Positions 22,501 to 36,100 of a stretch of DNA of 64,000 nt are shown here, piece after piece. The notes under the pieces were generated by a model, which saw only the letters and a program-made list of their open reading frames with translations, ran no database searches and was not told the DNA's origin. Each line of letters opens with the position of its first letter. Positions within the stretch are counted from its first letter, which is position 1. A program made the position numbers and the translations under genes. The DNA is from Numenius arquata (Eukaryota; Chordata; Aves; Charadriiformes; Scolopacidae), in assembly GCF_964106895.1 (NCBI RefSeq), contig NC_133581.1, positions 13,914,455-13,978,454 on the forward strand, given 5' to 3'.

Positions 22501-24338
22501 CATGTGAGATGGGTGAGCACCTGGTCCTGCGGATGCAAATACTTGCACACAAATTCCTGCTGGGGCTGCGGAGGGAAAGAGCTGTCCCAGCCGTGTCCCC
22601 CGATGCCCTTGCCACCCGCCATGGTGCCGAGTGCCGCTCTTCCCCGTGGCTCAGCCCTGCAGCAGCCCGCCTTTTCCTTATTTGTTTTTCTCCCCTTGAG
22701 AGCTATTCTTTCCCTCCCATATGCTGTAATAATTACAAGTGATAACTTAACAGCTGCTCTGCTATTCCGGGCTCAGCAGAGCCACGCGCCTCCGCCTTCC
22801 CTCCCTCCCACGGCTCCGGGTCAGCGTCTTGGCTCCAGCAATCAGGGATTCCTGCAATTTCTGCCACTCGGGAGGATCTGGACCCTTTTCCCCTCCATCG
22901 CCATCTGTCTCCTGCCCGCCCGGCCAGCATCGCCAAGGGGGATGGAACTGCAACATCCATCTGTTACCATGGAGAAAGCTGAGCCAGAGAAGGGATGCAC
23001 CCCACATCCCGGGTGAAGGCCAGCAGAGAGGGGGCGAAAGGGATTTTCTTTGTATATTTGTTTTATTGCCATGTGTGCAGTGTCACTCATGAGGTCTGCA
23101 GCAGGTGACAACCACTACTGTTGCTCACAATGGACAATACCTCCTAAAGCCCTCTCGCTGGAAGAGATGGTGGCCTTCTTAGACCTGGTGTGGCAGATGC
23201 CACCATCACAGCTGGTGGACCAAGTCCACATAGCTCAGATGAATGCAGTGCTGTCCCTCCTCCCGTGAAACAGTGGCAGTGCAAAAGCGATTACATTAAA
23301 AAAAGCTTCTTGGGTTCAGCTACTTTGGTAGCAGCGCAGCACTGCAGGCTGCAGCCAACTGAGCTAAAAATGGCGCAGAGATGGAGAGCAGAGCAGAGCC
23401 AAGCAGCCCAAATGCAGCTCTTCCATGGTAAGCAATGGTAGTTGCAAAACCAGACTCGTGTAATTAAAGGTTGCATCTTGTGTTGGCCTGGGCTGATCCC
23501 GGAAAGGCCTTTGCTGAAGAGATAATGGAAGAGCAAGGAAGCTGCCCGTGGCCTGGAGGTCCTCCTCACTGTCCTGTGTTGCTTGCTGCTCCAGCTGTGT
23601 TGACACACGCACACACAGTCCATAGCCCCCCTAGGCACGCTGTGCCACCCTCAGTGTTGCACCACACCGCATCCCGCTCTGGCAGCTCCCAATGAGTTGA
23701 TAGCCCCCCACGCAGTATCCTTGGGGTCCAGGGTAGCACCCAGCACTCCTGGTTTGGGTGTGAAAGGGTATTTTTCTCCCTTTGCAAGAGATTTTTGCCT
23801 ATGGTTTATCCAATTGTTGAAAGCTCCACATGAAAATTCATCAGGATGAGGTGTTTCCACCTGCTCGCCGCCAAGGGAAGAGCTGTGTCTCTGAGCATCC
23901 CAGTCCCACCCCACTCAGCGAGGCTGCTGAGGCCAGAAGTGCAGCTCCAGCACAGATGGGGCTTCCCAGGAATTTGTCCAGACAGGCTGATCTATGGCAA
24001 TGGCAGCGAGACGTGCGAGTCTCAGCTTTACATCGGCTCATCCAGCCCACGAAAGGCTGCGCTCCGCTTCCAAGCAGTGCAAAGATAACGCCTGCCTGCC
24101 TGCTCCCGTGCAGTCCCATACCAGCCGCTTCCCATCTTCCAAAGGCAGCATTCCCAGCAGTTCGTGTTGCAGGGGGCTCAGGACAACAACGGAGCCCCAC
24201 AGCAACCTGAAGCAAGTGACTGTGGCGTGGCCAGCACCTGAATTCATTTCTGGCAAGCTGGGTGCAGGCCGGCTGTCTGTTCTTCCTCCCTCCTGTGTGC
24301 CTGGCTTTACTGAGGTAGCAAAATGCTGGGGATTAAAG
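19506..24338. other. intergenic DNA, no gene recognised
   Basis: The interval is moderately GC-rich, with a mild CpG enrichment at about 22370-22920 that lacks GC boxes or a clear first exon. Overlapping open frames on both strands here are what GC-rich DNA gives by chance. Confidence 0.5.
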
Positions 24339-24740
24339 ACAGGATTTGACAGGCTGAGAGAGCTGGGGTTGTTCAGCCTGGAGAAGAGAAGGCTCTGGGG
24401 AGACCTTATAGCCCCTTCCAGTACCTAGAGGAAAGATGGGGAGAGACTCTTTAACAGGGAGTGGAGCAATAGGACAAGGAGTAACGGTTTTAAACTGAAA
24501 GCAGGTAGATTTCAATTAGATACTAGGAAGAAATTTGTTACTGTGAGGGTGGTGAGATACTGGAACAGGTTGCCCAGGGAAGTTGTGGATATCCCATCCC
24601 TGGAAGTGTTCAAGGCCAGGCTGGATGGGGCTTTGTGCAACCTGGTCTAGTGGGAGGTGTCCCTGCCCATGGCAGGGGGGTTGGAACTCAATGATCTTTA
24701 AGGTCCCTTCCAACTCTTACCATTCTATGATTCTATGATT
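24339..24740 (+). mobile_element. CR1 LINE 3' fragment with intact octamer tail
   Basis: About 400 bp matches the CR1 3' region in order: GACAGGCTGAGAGAGCTGGG, TTCAGCCTGGAGAAGAGAAG, GAACAGGTTGCCCAGGGAAG, GGCCAGGCTGGATGGGG and AAGGTCCCTTCCAACTC. It ends in tandem ATTCTATG copies at 24721-24740, the diagnostic CR1 3' terminus. It is 5'-truncated and has a short internal deletion near 24420 compared with the consensus I remember. No coding capacity remains. Confidence 0.95.
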
Positions 24741-27424
24741 TGCCAGAGACACCAGCCCACAGTGGCCCTGGCTCTTCTCACCCTGCACAAAGACCTCGTC
24801 TCCACATGGAGATGTGTACCACACAGCAGGTGACATCTTCCCCTGCCACCAGCCAGCCCATCCTTGCAGGCAGCTGATCCTGCGGAATGCCTGGGATGGG
24901 TGTCTCTAAGGGATAGAAGCGGGTGCTCTTTCTTGTGGTCCTCACAAAGTTGTAAATGGCAATAAAAAGCAGGAGTGTGCAAGGAGGAGGATCTTCTCAG
25001 GAATTTCACTTTCCAGGAATTTCGCTTTCTAGGCTGGTAATGCTACTGCTGGCACCACTTCAGCGTGGCAGTGGGCAAGGTCAGAGTCTGTGGCCAGGGC
25101 TTTTGTGTGCACAGAAGGTTTTCACAGAGCAGGGTGACACAAAAATCGCATCCCTCTGCTGTTGGGTTGGCAGCTGCAATGCTCTGCCTTGAATTACTCT
25201 CCACACAGAGGGCATTTGGAAGAGGTGACGTGGTGCTTATCTGAGCTGGCTTTGATGCTCTGCAGGACCACCAAGCACAGGCTACAGTGCTGGTGCTGGT
25301 GGCACTGGGACACGCTGGAGGACCACTCACCAGGGGAAGCAACACGTGCCTCGCTTACACCTCCCACACGGGAGTAGGCAGCCCGGGAAGAGGCAGCTTG
25401 AAAAGCCTGTGCCGTCTCGTACAGGCGAGCTGGCAGCTCCATCTGGCTCCCCTTTGGTGGAGCTCTCTGAGGAGCTGCCAAGGGCAGCCGGAGGGGTCTG
25501 TGGGTGGTGTGCCAGGAGCAGGCGAGGATGAGGAGGAGGAGGAGAAGTAGGAGGAGGAGGAGAAGGAGGAGAAGGGGGTGGGATACACGTGCCCCACGCT
25601 GCCAAGTTTCTCTTGGAGGGTGCTAACCCATCAGTAAAGAAACCACTCTGTCCCATGAGAGGGATGGTGGGTTTAGGGCCCATTTATGGGGTGTTGCTGG
25701 TGCTCAGCTGGAGGGGAAGGTGCTATGGGGGCTGCAGCTGGCTGGTAAGTGGTGACCCGGGGACATGCTGAGCTTCATGCCCAGGAGCTTCAGCGCACAA
25801 GTGCTCTGAGCTGCCGCACGCATTTGCCATACAGTAAAGTCTCTTTGCAGCTCTGCTCATTTTCACAGGTCTCACACTTTGCTTTTACTCTTCCAAAAGG
25901 CAGTGAAATTTTTTTCTTGAAGCTAGTGATGTAATAGCAGAGTCCTCATCGCAACAGGGCAGCTGAAGTATTTGTTAGGATAAAAACACATGGGGTATCA
26001 TCGTATCCCTCACCTCCCAGAGCCCAGGCTAATTCGCAGCAAAATTAGTCCTTATCTCCATCCAAGTTTTGCAGCAGAGTAACTGTAGCCATTTGGTTAT
26101 TGGTTTCTCTGTTTCAATCTCTTTGATCATGTGCCATGATTAATCTGATCTCTACGAGGCGGGATGAGTAGGAGTCAGAAGCGAAATTGTAATCGTCTGT
26201 GCCTTTGGCATGCAGGAATGGAATAATTTTGTAGTCTCATGTCTGCGCTGGTAGCTCTAGGAAAAGCCTCCCTCCATCACTGTAAGAGCTAACAACGCTG
26301 TGCAAGGCTGAGGGACGCTGATATAAATGGAAATACTCGGGCCCAGGTACCATCACTGCTCCTTGTTTGCTCGTTTTTGCAGGGTGCGTGCTACAAACCA
26401 CCATGGTCAATGCCTGCAAACCGGCTGGCGTCAAAAGGCTCTGGACACGAAGTCCATGATAAGCTCCCTACAATCTCACTGGTGCTTGCTCTTACCTGCC
26501 ACATCACGATACCAGGCAGCTATTCCCCAGTGCTGTGTCATTGCCTGAGTCAAAGGAAAATGAGTTTTTAGTGGGCTGGGAGGAAGGGGGTGAGTGGAAT
26601 GGGCATGGAGAGGTGACACCATGCTGCCCAGCCCTGCCCTGGCTGTCCTGGCACTTTTTCCTTGCCAGATCCCACCAGTGCAGTGCTGCCACTGGTTTTT
26701 TGCTATCCTGACAGATGGGACAGAGGTGTTTCCCCCGTCTAGCCCAGGCCACCCTTGCCCCCACCGCAGAGCATTCTGCCTGTTGTGCCTGCCCAAACCT
26801 GAGTCTCCGTCACAGCCTTTTCTGTGTTTGAAACATCTCCTCAGCCTTCCCTTTCCTAGATAAAATAATCCCAATTCCTTTACCAATCCCTCCCTGACCA
26901 CTTTTCTCCCCATCTGATTGCACAGCTCTCTTGGAGGATTTCTTACCTCTTGAAAAGCATTACCAGCACAGAGCAGAGATAACCATGCAAGGGAACTGTT
27001 TTACACCATCCAACACGGCATGATTAACCCATACCATGGATTATGCTCAAAAGCACCTTTTCTATAGAAATTCTCCTCTCCATCCTGCATTTGTCCCAAT
27101 TATCAGCCCAGCAAGAACATCCTCCGTTTGTCCAACTGATTATCCCATCTCACCTCACCCTCACTTCTGTTGAATTATGGTTGGGGAGGGGTGTTCCAGA
27201 TTCTTTCTCTGATTTCTCATGACCACTTTGAATCATAATGCCTTTCAATCCGGGCGATTCTTCTCATTTGCTGTTATCTCCAAACTCAATACCTGAATGA
27301 GTTAACAGTTTTCAGCCCTGTCTGTTTTGACTTGAGCAAACAGTAAATATGCTCTGTGCACTCCTTGTATAGTATTTTTCATCTCTACAATCGTTCCCCA
27401 GACTCACCTATGAGAATGGTTTAT
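24741..27424. other. intergenic DNA with a GGA-rich tract
   Basis: No gene was seen. It contains the purine tract at 25531-25580 and an AT-rich block near 26031-26180 that could be a conserved non-coding element. Confidence 0.5.
25531..25580. repeat. (GGA)n-rich purine tract
   Basis: This is a nearly pure AGGAGG/AGAAGG run with a single T interruption near its middle. Such mirror-symmetric homopurine DNA can adopt triplex (H-DNA) structure (established knowledge). The proline/serine-rich minus-strand open frame over it is an artefact of the repeat. Confidence 0.8.
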
Positions 27425-27575
27425 CCATAACAATGCCTAAAGTCTTACTAACATCAAAATATGTTGTCTCTTGCTTTTTCCCTCTCCACAAAGCTGATGG
27501 CTCCACCACAGGAGGTGGTTGGATGAGTTTGACACAGCTCACCTTCAACAAATCCCTGTTGGTGATGGCAGGGAA
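27425..27575 (-). mobile_element. decayed CR1/L3-like reverse-transcriptase fossil
   Basis: Read on the minus strand with frameshifts, pieces resemble the LINE RT segment GF-KG-C-TN, FVERK-K and DVSKTLG (the family's DFSKAFDTV motif). The plus-strand DNA, CTAAAGTCTTACTAACATC followed by CTCCACAAAGCTGATG, shows the same pattern as reversed CR1 RT sequence. It is ancient and cannot be translated. The call is from recalled motif order, so it is moderate. Confidence 0.45.
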
Positions 27576-29829
27576 TAGTTTACACTTGCTCCGCTCACCA
27601 GAGAAAAATCAAGAACCAGGTGAAAGACATGAGAAATGGGGGCTGCTCTCCATCTGATGTTTGGCTCTGTGGTCTTGGCTGCATTGGAGAGGAGCACAGT
27701 ATGTCGTGCCCGGTCTGACCAGCCTTGCTAATGGTGCATGATAATAAGGAGATCTGCTATGGATTGCATCTCCCTGCAGTCTCCCTGTACTTCACTGCAA
27801 CGCCAGCACCTCCCTGCCAGGCAGAACTGGTGCGTGATCTCAAAAATAAGCATATCCCATGGGAAGAGTTGAGACAAAGGCTATCCTCTGCTTGTCTGTC
27901 TCTCTGGATTTGACCCCAGTCTCTATGTGGCACCTCTTGCAAGATGCCAGCCATCACCACCCTCATCTCCCCCTCCGCCCCCAGAGGCTGGGTCTTTCAG
28001 GGAAAAGCCGGCACATTTCATCTCGGTACAGTTTCTGGGTACTAAACCCTAGTTGTCAGCCTCCTCAGAGATTCCCACATGGAGCCGACCTGCTTTGCAA
28101 TTCAGTTCTAGAAGGAAGCCCAGTGGAAAGGAATGGATTCCAATTCCTCCAATTCAGGCTAATAAGCCTGAATAACTTCAGTGGACAACCGGAAGAAAGA
28201 CCCTGACTCTCAGCTGTGACTCCTGTCTGGCACCAAAAGAAAAACAAGAGAAGAGGAGGAGGCTATTAATGAAGGTTTATGGGCAGATGGTTGGTTCACA
28301 AGTCCCTACAGCCCTGTATGTGGCCCAAACTGGGCTCAGCCCTTCTCTCAGCTGTCCCATGCCCTCAGCAGGCCCAAAGTTTCATGCAAGGGGTGGGGGC
28401 TGGTCCTCACTGCTCTCGTGTCCACCTCTGCTGTGGGGCAATGGGCTGGAGCAGAGCCATGCTTCTTCCGCTCTGGCACCGTGGGACATGGATGCTGACT
28501 GCCCCGTTCCTGCTTCTGGCTGTGCTGGGGTGCCCAAATACACTAAATTGATGTTGGCTTCAGGGAAAAAGCTTTATTGCCTTATGAGTGACGATGGGCG
28601 ACTAGCCGGTGCTCAGCAAGCTACAATTTTGGTGTCCATATCTGCTGCGTGCAGGGTGAACTATAGCACTGGGCACGCGCAAAACCTTAACATGCACCTA
28701 TGCATTTCTGATCAAGCTTTGACAACTGATCCCCGTGGGTCTGGGCCCCCACAGGGATGCAGGGTGGGCTCCGTAACTGCACACCCTTAAGAAGTGAGCA
28801 ATTCCCTTCCAAAGCCCCATCAGAGGACAAAAGCTGCCAGGAAGGTGGGAAGACATTGAAACTGGAGGGTCAAGAGGCCAAAAGGGCCATTTCTCGACTC
28901 AAGAAGTTGTGCTTCAGCACTGGGGCTGAAGGCTTGACTGTGTTATTACTGTTCTCAGGTACCGCTCACAGACCCTGAGGGTTTCTTCACTGCCCAGAGA
29001 AACTCCCAGGTGTTTCTGGTGTAATTATGACAGTAGTATAAAAGCAGCTGAGAGCTGTATTGACAGTCTCCTTTGGAACATAATGGACTAATGATCCCCT
29101 CAGTTTCATTAAAGATTTTTTCAATTAATTATAAATTAGCCTGAATTAAGAGTGTTTATTTCAAAAGAGAGTGTATACAAAAAGACTGAATGCCATTCCA
29201 CTAATCTAAATTTGCACTCTTAATTATTTTGGATTCATTTTCCAAGAGCACACGTGACATTTTTATTGGTATAAATACCAGTCAGACATGTGGCAGGTGT
29301 TTTGAAATTGAAATATTTTTGTCCTTTAAGTGGTGCAACACTTGATACAAACACATCTTTTAAGCACCTTGTACCGGTATCTCCTTCCCAGGCAAGAATA
29401 AGCTATGCCAATGTAAAGGATGCTGCTTTAATTTTACAGGGATACATACATATATATATATTTGTGCAAAATGAAGACTGGTAAAGTTGTTCCACTTTAA
29501 TTACTCCAACAGCTTTAAATCAATGCAACTTCTGAATGCTAACAAGGCTTGAAGCAGTAGCCAGAAGGTGAGGGTAGAAGTATCTGTGGTGGTTTATGAT
29601 CTATTTTTCTTCCTGTCCCCATCCTTCTCCCTCCTCTCCAGGCTGCTCACTGCCCTCTGACTGCTCATGGTTGATGCACCCATAGCAGAGATGGTGGGAA
29701 GCATTGAGGAACCCCTTCTCATCCCCACAGCACACTCAACCGGGTTTAGCTTGGACAGCCATGGTCCCCTCTGAAGTCCCCACTGCCCAGCTGGACGCTT
29801 TTAGGAAACAGCACCTGCAAATCACTTTT
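27576..29829. other. intergenic DNA, no gene recognised
   Basis: Unique sequence. The only structure noted is the AT-rich block at 29101-29260, described separately. Confidence 0.5.
29101..29260. promoter_or_regulatory. possible conserved non-coding element with an 11-bp inverted repeat
   Basis: The block is AT-rich and TAATTA-rich (TCAATTAATTATAAATTAGC). AATTAAGAGTG at 29144-29154 is exactly inverted as CACTCTTAATT at 29215-29225, with 60 nt between. Paired homeodomain-type sites or an old short palindromic element would both look like this. No alignment was possible. Confidence 0.3.
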
Positions 29830-30122
29830 CATAGAGTCATAGAATTGCCTGGGTTGGAAGGGACCTTTCAGATTATCTAGTCCAACCATCAACCTAACAC
29901 TGACAAAACCCACCACTAAACCGTATCTCTAAGCACTATGTCTACTCGTCTTTTAAGTACTACCAGTGATGGTGACTCCACCATTTCCCTGGGCAGCCTG
30001 TTCCAATGCTTAATAACCCTCACAGTGTAAAACTTTTCCCTAATATCCAGTCTAAACCTCTCCTGGTGCAACTTGAGGCTGTTTCCTCTTGTCCTATCGC
30101 CTGTGACTTGGGAGAAGAGACC
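29830..30122 (-). mobile_element. CR1 LINE 3' fragment
   Basis: It starts CATAGAGTCATAGAATTGCC and continues GGGTTGGAAGGGACCTTTCA, then ATTTCCCTGGGCAGCCTGTT and CCTCTTGTCCTATCGCC. This is the reverse complement of a CR1 3' region. The 5' end of the element is truncated on the right, where a 22-bp tandem duplication (unit 30106-30127, second copy to 30144) begins. Confidence 0.92.
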
Positions 30123-30144
30123 AACTTACTTGGGAGAAGAGACC
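30106..30144. repeat. 22-bp tandem duplication at the CR1 edge
   Basis: ACTTGGGAGAAGAGACC occurs at 30106-30122 and again at 30128-30144, with five bases (AACTT) between. The unit is 22 bp, and the two shown copies are identical. Confidence 0.85.
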
Positions 30145-33100
30145 CCCTTCTGCGCAGGGGAAGCACCCCTGGAGACCCCATCCACTGCAGCCGCTGGGTA
30201 ACATCTTCAAAAGGTAGGTAATTGTATTCATCAAAATCTGCATTGCAAAAAAGAGCTTTAAGGTACCACGTTTTGCTCTACCATCCTTAACGCCGTTGAT
30301 GAGACCGGGTGGTTTTGGTGCAGGCCAGGGCAGTCCCCAGCCCTCTGCACAGCGGAATACAGGGAAACAACCCACTTGTTTTGTTTGAGTTGTGGTACCA
30401 CCCAGATAAGCAAACAGAAACCACTGTTCCACTATGGATGTCACCATCTCAACACACACCATGAGGGTGATGAGGGGAGGGGTGATGACCTTTGCTTTGG
30501 AGAAGAGATGACAGAGCCCAGACCTTATGCTTCTGCAATACAAGGAAACCCAAGGGTGGCTGAGTCAGTCAGTGAACAACCTGCCTGGCATCACCTAAGA
30601 AGTCAGCTGCAGAGTCTGACTGAAGCCTGCTTTTTTGTGTGTAGCTCAGGTGCTTGCAGACACTTGCAGGTGCGTAGGAGTGAGCTCATCCTGGGAAAGA
30701 GAGATCGGAGGACTTTAGATGGGAGAAGAGCCATGGCTTGCCATTGCTCCCACGTCCTGCCGGCTTGGGGCAAAGCAGCTTCTCTACCAGAAAGAGAAAC
30801 AGTCTGGGAAGAAAGGAGAACTGCTTTTTTTAAAATGTTTGGTCTAGGTAACCCCCCCACCTCAGGATCTTGGGGCTGAAAGGCAAAGAAAAAGGGCTTG
30901 TTGACCTGATGTTAACCTTCAGCTGTCAGCCCTTCATCTCCCTGGTCCTCACATGCCGCTGCTTAATCTGGGAGGAAAAAAAGTACAAAGCCTGCCCAGA
31001 GCCTGTGCCATCTCATTAACATTTAGCTTAAGCGAGATTTTTATCCTGCACTGCGAGTGCAGCAGCTCCAGTCTCAATAGCGCTTTCATCTCCCAGTGCC
31101 TTCCCAGGATGTTCTGGTGGCATAGGGTTTATTATAGCTTCTGCAGGACCTTGCTTCACAGCTGGGGTCCCTGAGGTGATCATCAGCTAGCGAAATGTAA
31201 GCTAAGCAGAGGCACTGTCGTTTTTTGGCTCGATGAGAACTTGAAAAGACCGCTCTGTGAGGTTGCATGGTCCTTCTTTTAGCCAAGACGAGGTGGTTCC
31301 CAATAGGCTCAAGGCACAAACACGGGTTTGTCTGCTGCCTGGAACCTCTTGTCAGCATTGATGATCCCATGAGGCCATAAAACCCAGACCATGGTGCTCT
31401 GGCTTGCCATGTCCTCCCTCATCCTATGTATCCAGAGGAAGGGAAGGTCAGAGGGACGGTCAAGGAAAACATCGTATGGGAGGGACAACAAGGAGCACAT
31501 GGGCATCTTGAGCTTCAGCCTGCCATCTCCTGCCCCTGTGCCTGTGCAGACTTCACTTCATTAAACATTAAAGCTCTGAGGTTGCCTGAGCTAGCAAACA
31601 TTACATGTGGTTCAGCACACATGAAATTGGCAGGGGGACTTGGTGCCCCAGGGGCTGGCATGGGGCTGGCAAAGGTTTCCTCTTCTCAGCTGGGAGCTGG
31701 CACTGGCAAGACAAGTAGGTTGGCGGAGGGGGGTGAGTGCTTTATGCTAACAGGAGCAATGTGCTTTTGGTGGAGAAACACGGCCACAGGCTGAATAGGG
31801 TTCTGTGAGCTTAGAGATGGAGCTTCAACCCTATAGGAGATGGATGATCCTCTATAGGCTTGGTGGGATTCTTCAGTGGAAGGACCTCTGTGTCTGCTGA
31901 GTGTAACAAATCACCATTTAGCAATAAGTCTGTCAAGGCTGCAGCTTGGTTTCTTTGATGTAGGCTAGCAGCTGAGGACATGCACTGCAGGCAGAAATCA
32001 CTTGCTGACAGGCTTTCCTGGTGATAAGCTGTAGGACAGCTCTGATAGTGGGACACCTAATGGGACAAGACTGGGATCCACGTGGTTGCTTAGTCATGAG
32101 TAAGGAGAAACTCACGTACTAGATCAGACCAAGGTTCTGAATCGCTGAGTGTCCTAAGGAGCCTTCAGGGAGCAGTAGGAGCTCCCAAGGGCACGTTGCT
32201 TAGCACCTCCTCAATTCCCACCCCTTGTCATCTTCTCCAGGAGTGAGGTCCACCTGTGCAGAGTGTGGCCCGTGTGGCCCCTCACCATTCTCCATTAACA
32301 CAAGTCAAGAGCACAGCCCCACATGCTTCCTGAACAGCAGGTGTCTGTATTTTAGTCCAGATTAACTTTTTTTCCCCACCAACTTGTCCTGTCTCATCTT
32401 GAACACAGGCAAATGCTCACAGCTGGGCAAAGAGTTCCCTGGGCCTGTCCCCCACCACATGAGGACCTGTGTGCTTTGAAATAGGCCCAGTTTTTGCGCT
32501 GGGAAGAGGCAGCAAGGCCAATCCCTAACAGCCTTCTTTGGGCCCTGCATGATTTTGTGGTTCTCTACCATAACTTCTTCAGTCATGTCTTTTCCAGACT
32601 GAGGAGTCCTCGCATGCACAAGTCCTTGCTTGCAGGGAAGCTCCTCCAGACCTTTGATCCTCCTTCATCCCCTTCTCCCCATTGCCCTATTATGTTTTGG
32701 GTTTGAGGCTGCAAAGAGGTGCCTTTTGGGGCGCAGGTCAGCGCGGTGGCTTGGCAAGCATGCCTGCCCTGCAGCTCTCGCTCCCTCCAGATGCTGCTGT
32801 TTCTTGGCCACAAGCTGTGCCAGTTCCTGTGATCCTGTTTGCTGAAGTAATTGGCACCACATACCATGCATAACCAGCTTGTTAATATTTTCTTTTTCTT
32901 TTTATCCAGGACTCTCTCTTCTGAAGGATAGAGGTGATGTCCGGGTGTTTTTATGAGCATTGGCCTGTCTCCTGACCACAAAGCCATCCTCTCAGTGTTA
33001 AATCTGCTTGGTTTTCCTGCAGAGACACCATGGTGTGTAAGGACATCGTAGGTGCGAGCCTGGTGTCACCTGAGAGCTGAAGGGAACACATTTAGTGCTG

Positions 33101-36100
33101 TACCAGCTCCTTCCCTTTGCTTTTATCTCAGGTAAAATGTGTTTACAAGACAACATAGAAAAGCAAAGCGAGCAAACAAACCTCACTGTGGTCAATTCTC
33201 TCTTGGCTTATTTCATGCCGATAATTCAGCGATGAACTCAAGCTGAAACTCCAAACTTCTTTGAAGGCATTCAGCCTATTATAAAAACAAGACCTCGCCA
33301 TGCAGTTTGGGTCCCCAGATGAACTTTGCTGCAGGTGAGGCTGCCATGGGAATCTGTCTTGAAGGAACAATAATTTTTTTTACTATTATTTTTTTCCTAC
33401 AATTTTTCCTTCCTCTTGGCCCCACCACAAATATGCTCTCACCACTCAGTTCTAATCTTTTCTTTGGCAGCTAAAACTATTATCTTTATTGTTTCAGGGC
33501 TTGGCTTCTTCCTGTTAGATCTCTTAATTGGATTTTTACTCTCCGATCCATTTAGTCTCTTCTGTGCGTTCAGTAAAACCCTTTAACCCTTCAACACCCC
33601 TCTGCCTTGCTAACCGTTACCCTTGAAGGTGCTTCTCTCCCCACGCCGCTCTGATTTATCTCCTCTCCCTGATTTGCATGGGTACAGCTTTCCTAAGCAA
33701 CGGCTGTCACCTCCTGTCTCACTGTCTCTAGACAGCATGCTTCATCACCATCTCCTTCACGCTTTGCAGGCTGAAAAGACTTGTTGGATTTTAACCAAGA
33801 ACAAGCAAAATCACCCTTTAAAAGGAGGTCTGAGGTCACTCTAGGACCAAAATCATCCAGAAATTATGACATATTAGCTGTGGCTAGCAAAAGGCTGCTG
33901 CTTTGTCCAGATTCGCCTCCCACCTCAGAGGAGAAGAGACCAGTCCAGCAAGATCAGGTGTCAGTCACAATTTTCTGGTGGTGTTTTAAGAGTATTAGCA
34001 GCCACAAGAGAGGTAATAGAGCAGTGGGGCTGTGTCCACTTCTGGCTCTGCCATGGGCACCTGCGCTGACTGTGGGCAGGTTGCTCAACCCTTCCACTCC
34101 TCTGCATCCTCTTCAGAAAATGCAGATCATAAAACGTGCTCTCCTCCACCTCTCATCAATCTTGCTTCTTCAACTTGCAAGCTCTATGTGACAGGGTCTT
34201 CCCTATGCAGTGCCTCATGTAACGGGGTCAGGGTCTTCACCAGTTGCATTGTAGGTGCTTTCTCTACAGCTGCAATGTTCTCTGTCCTCCATACCAGCAA
34301 CGACCTCTGTCCTCTCCACAAGTAAATCAGTGCAAATGGAAAATCATGTATTGGTTTATCCAGCCGGCAGGTACACTCGAAGCTGTCTTATGAGCACGGG
34401 TGATGGTGCTGGCATGGAGGGCACTTGAGTACCCCATATCCAAAGAAGGGGCTGCTGGGTTTCATAGCCTGAGCTGTGCGGCTCCTCTCACGGGAGGAGA
34501 ATGGAACCGAGAAAACAGCATCATGCAACTGGTCTGATTTTTCCATCAAGCCATGCAGTGATGCAGCGCTGTGATTTTCAAGCAGCCGGGATCTTTGCTT
34601 GTAACATATCGGGGCGCAGCAAGGTCTACTCCAGGTCATTCAAGTCCAGTGGTGGCAAAGGTTGTGTAATAAGACCTCCTCTTAGCAAGATGCTGAGATG
34701 TAAGTACAAAGGGAAGAAAGAGAGGGAGAAAGGGTACCAGCATCCCTACCACCTGACTGCTCAGCCCACATCCATGTGCCTGGTTTTTGACATGCCGTGA
34801 TGGACCTAGTCTCTTTCATCCTTTCATGCTTTTTTTCAGCCTTTTTACAAACTCAGTGCCTTTGTGTCTGTAATTCTGGAGCGTGTTGCCATGGTTAAAG
34901 CTGTTATTCACAGCAAGGTTTGCATCTTACCTGTGAGACAAATAGATACGGAGATGGGGATGTGCATGAATACACGTGTTTACCCTCATTCCAGTTCCCA
35001 CTGGGCATGTGGAAAAACAAATCTGATGGGAAGGAAAATCCTTCAAGGGGAATGGGGAGAGAAGGTGAATGCTACCTTGGAGGAGTTTGCCTGAGGAAGA
35101 CATAGGCTAAGCCAGAAGTACGGGAAAGGAAAGATGATCACCTGAGAGTAGGGGATGTGGGGAGAGCAGAGATGGGCATAGGTTTCTTGGAGGTATTATT
35201 GGACCAAAAAAATACACAGCTTCAGGCTGAGTCTATTCTAAGGAGACAGTGTCTATGTGGAAAAGCAGGGGTCGTGATTCCCTCCCTGTATGCTGTTCCC
35301 GCACTGGTAGTGCCAACACAACCTTCCTCCTCACCCCTGGCATTTTTCTGGGCTCTGATGGCTCTGAGCGCAAAAGCGAGTTGCAGGTTTTCTTTTTCCT
35401 TTTTTTTTAGATGTCCTTATCAAATATATATATTCTTAATTTTACTTTATTCTTATTATTCTTTTATAATATTATTTATTTGAGATAAAGGGGAGATGGG
35501 GAATCAGGTCTTTGACATGTTCACATAGGGTATTCTTGTCCGGAGAAAACTGATAGCAAAAACTTTGGCTTTTAGACTTTTTGGGGTTTTGGCTTTGGTG
35601 TATCAGGCCGAGTTCATTTTATTGTTGTTACTTAGAGGCTGATTCAGAATAACGGATCTGCTAGGAAAGATGGACCAAGTTCCTGAGTTTTGTGGCTAAT
35701 GTTATTACACAAGTTTGAATTGATCGTACAGTTCTGAATTGCTTCACTCAAACACGCATTGAATGAAGAATCGAATCAATAACTGCTGGGCCCTCTTCCA
35801 GCCCCCCCAGAAACAGCTGATTTATTTCTCTCCTTCCACCAGCCCACCAGCTCTGCCGGTGGCTGGCTGGGGATTTTGGGCAGCTCCCAAAGGAATAACC
35901 GCTTGAAGGAAAATCACACTGTGATGCTGCATCCAGATACCGTCTTATCCCACCGTGCCACTGCATCAGTGTGTGTCCTGTTGTGTGGCTGTGGACAGGA
36001 CATCTGCAACAATAACAGGCAGAGCAGATCTTGCTTGGAGAAGCAAGAAGGGACAGAACTGAGCCACTGGACCCTGGAAAAGACTGCCCACTTGCTGCCC

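Noticed and set aside
32118..32160. Resemblance to an old amniote repeat (AGATCAGACCAAGG...)
   Set aside because: Only about 15-20 bases fit a remembered pattern; too short and diverged to call without a repeat-library search.
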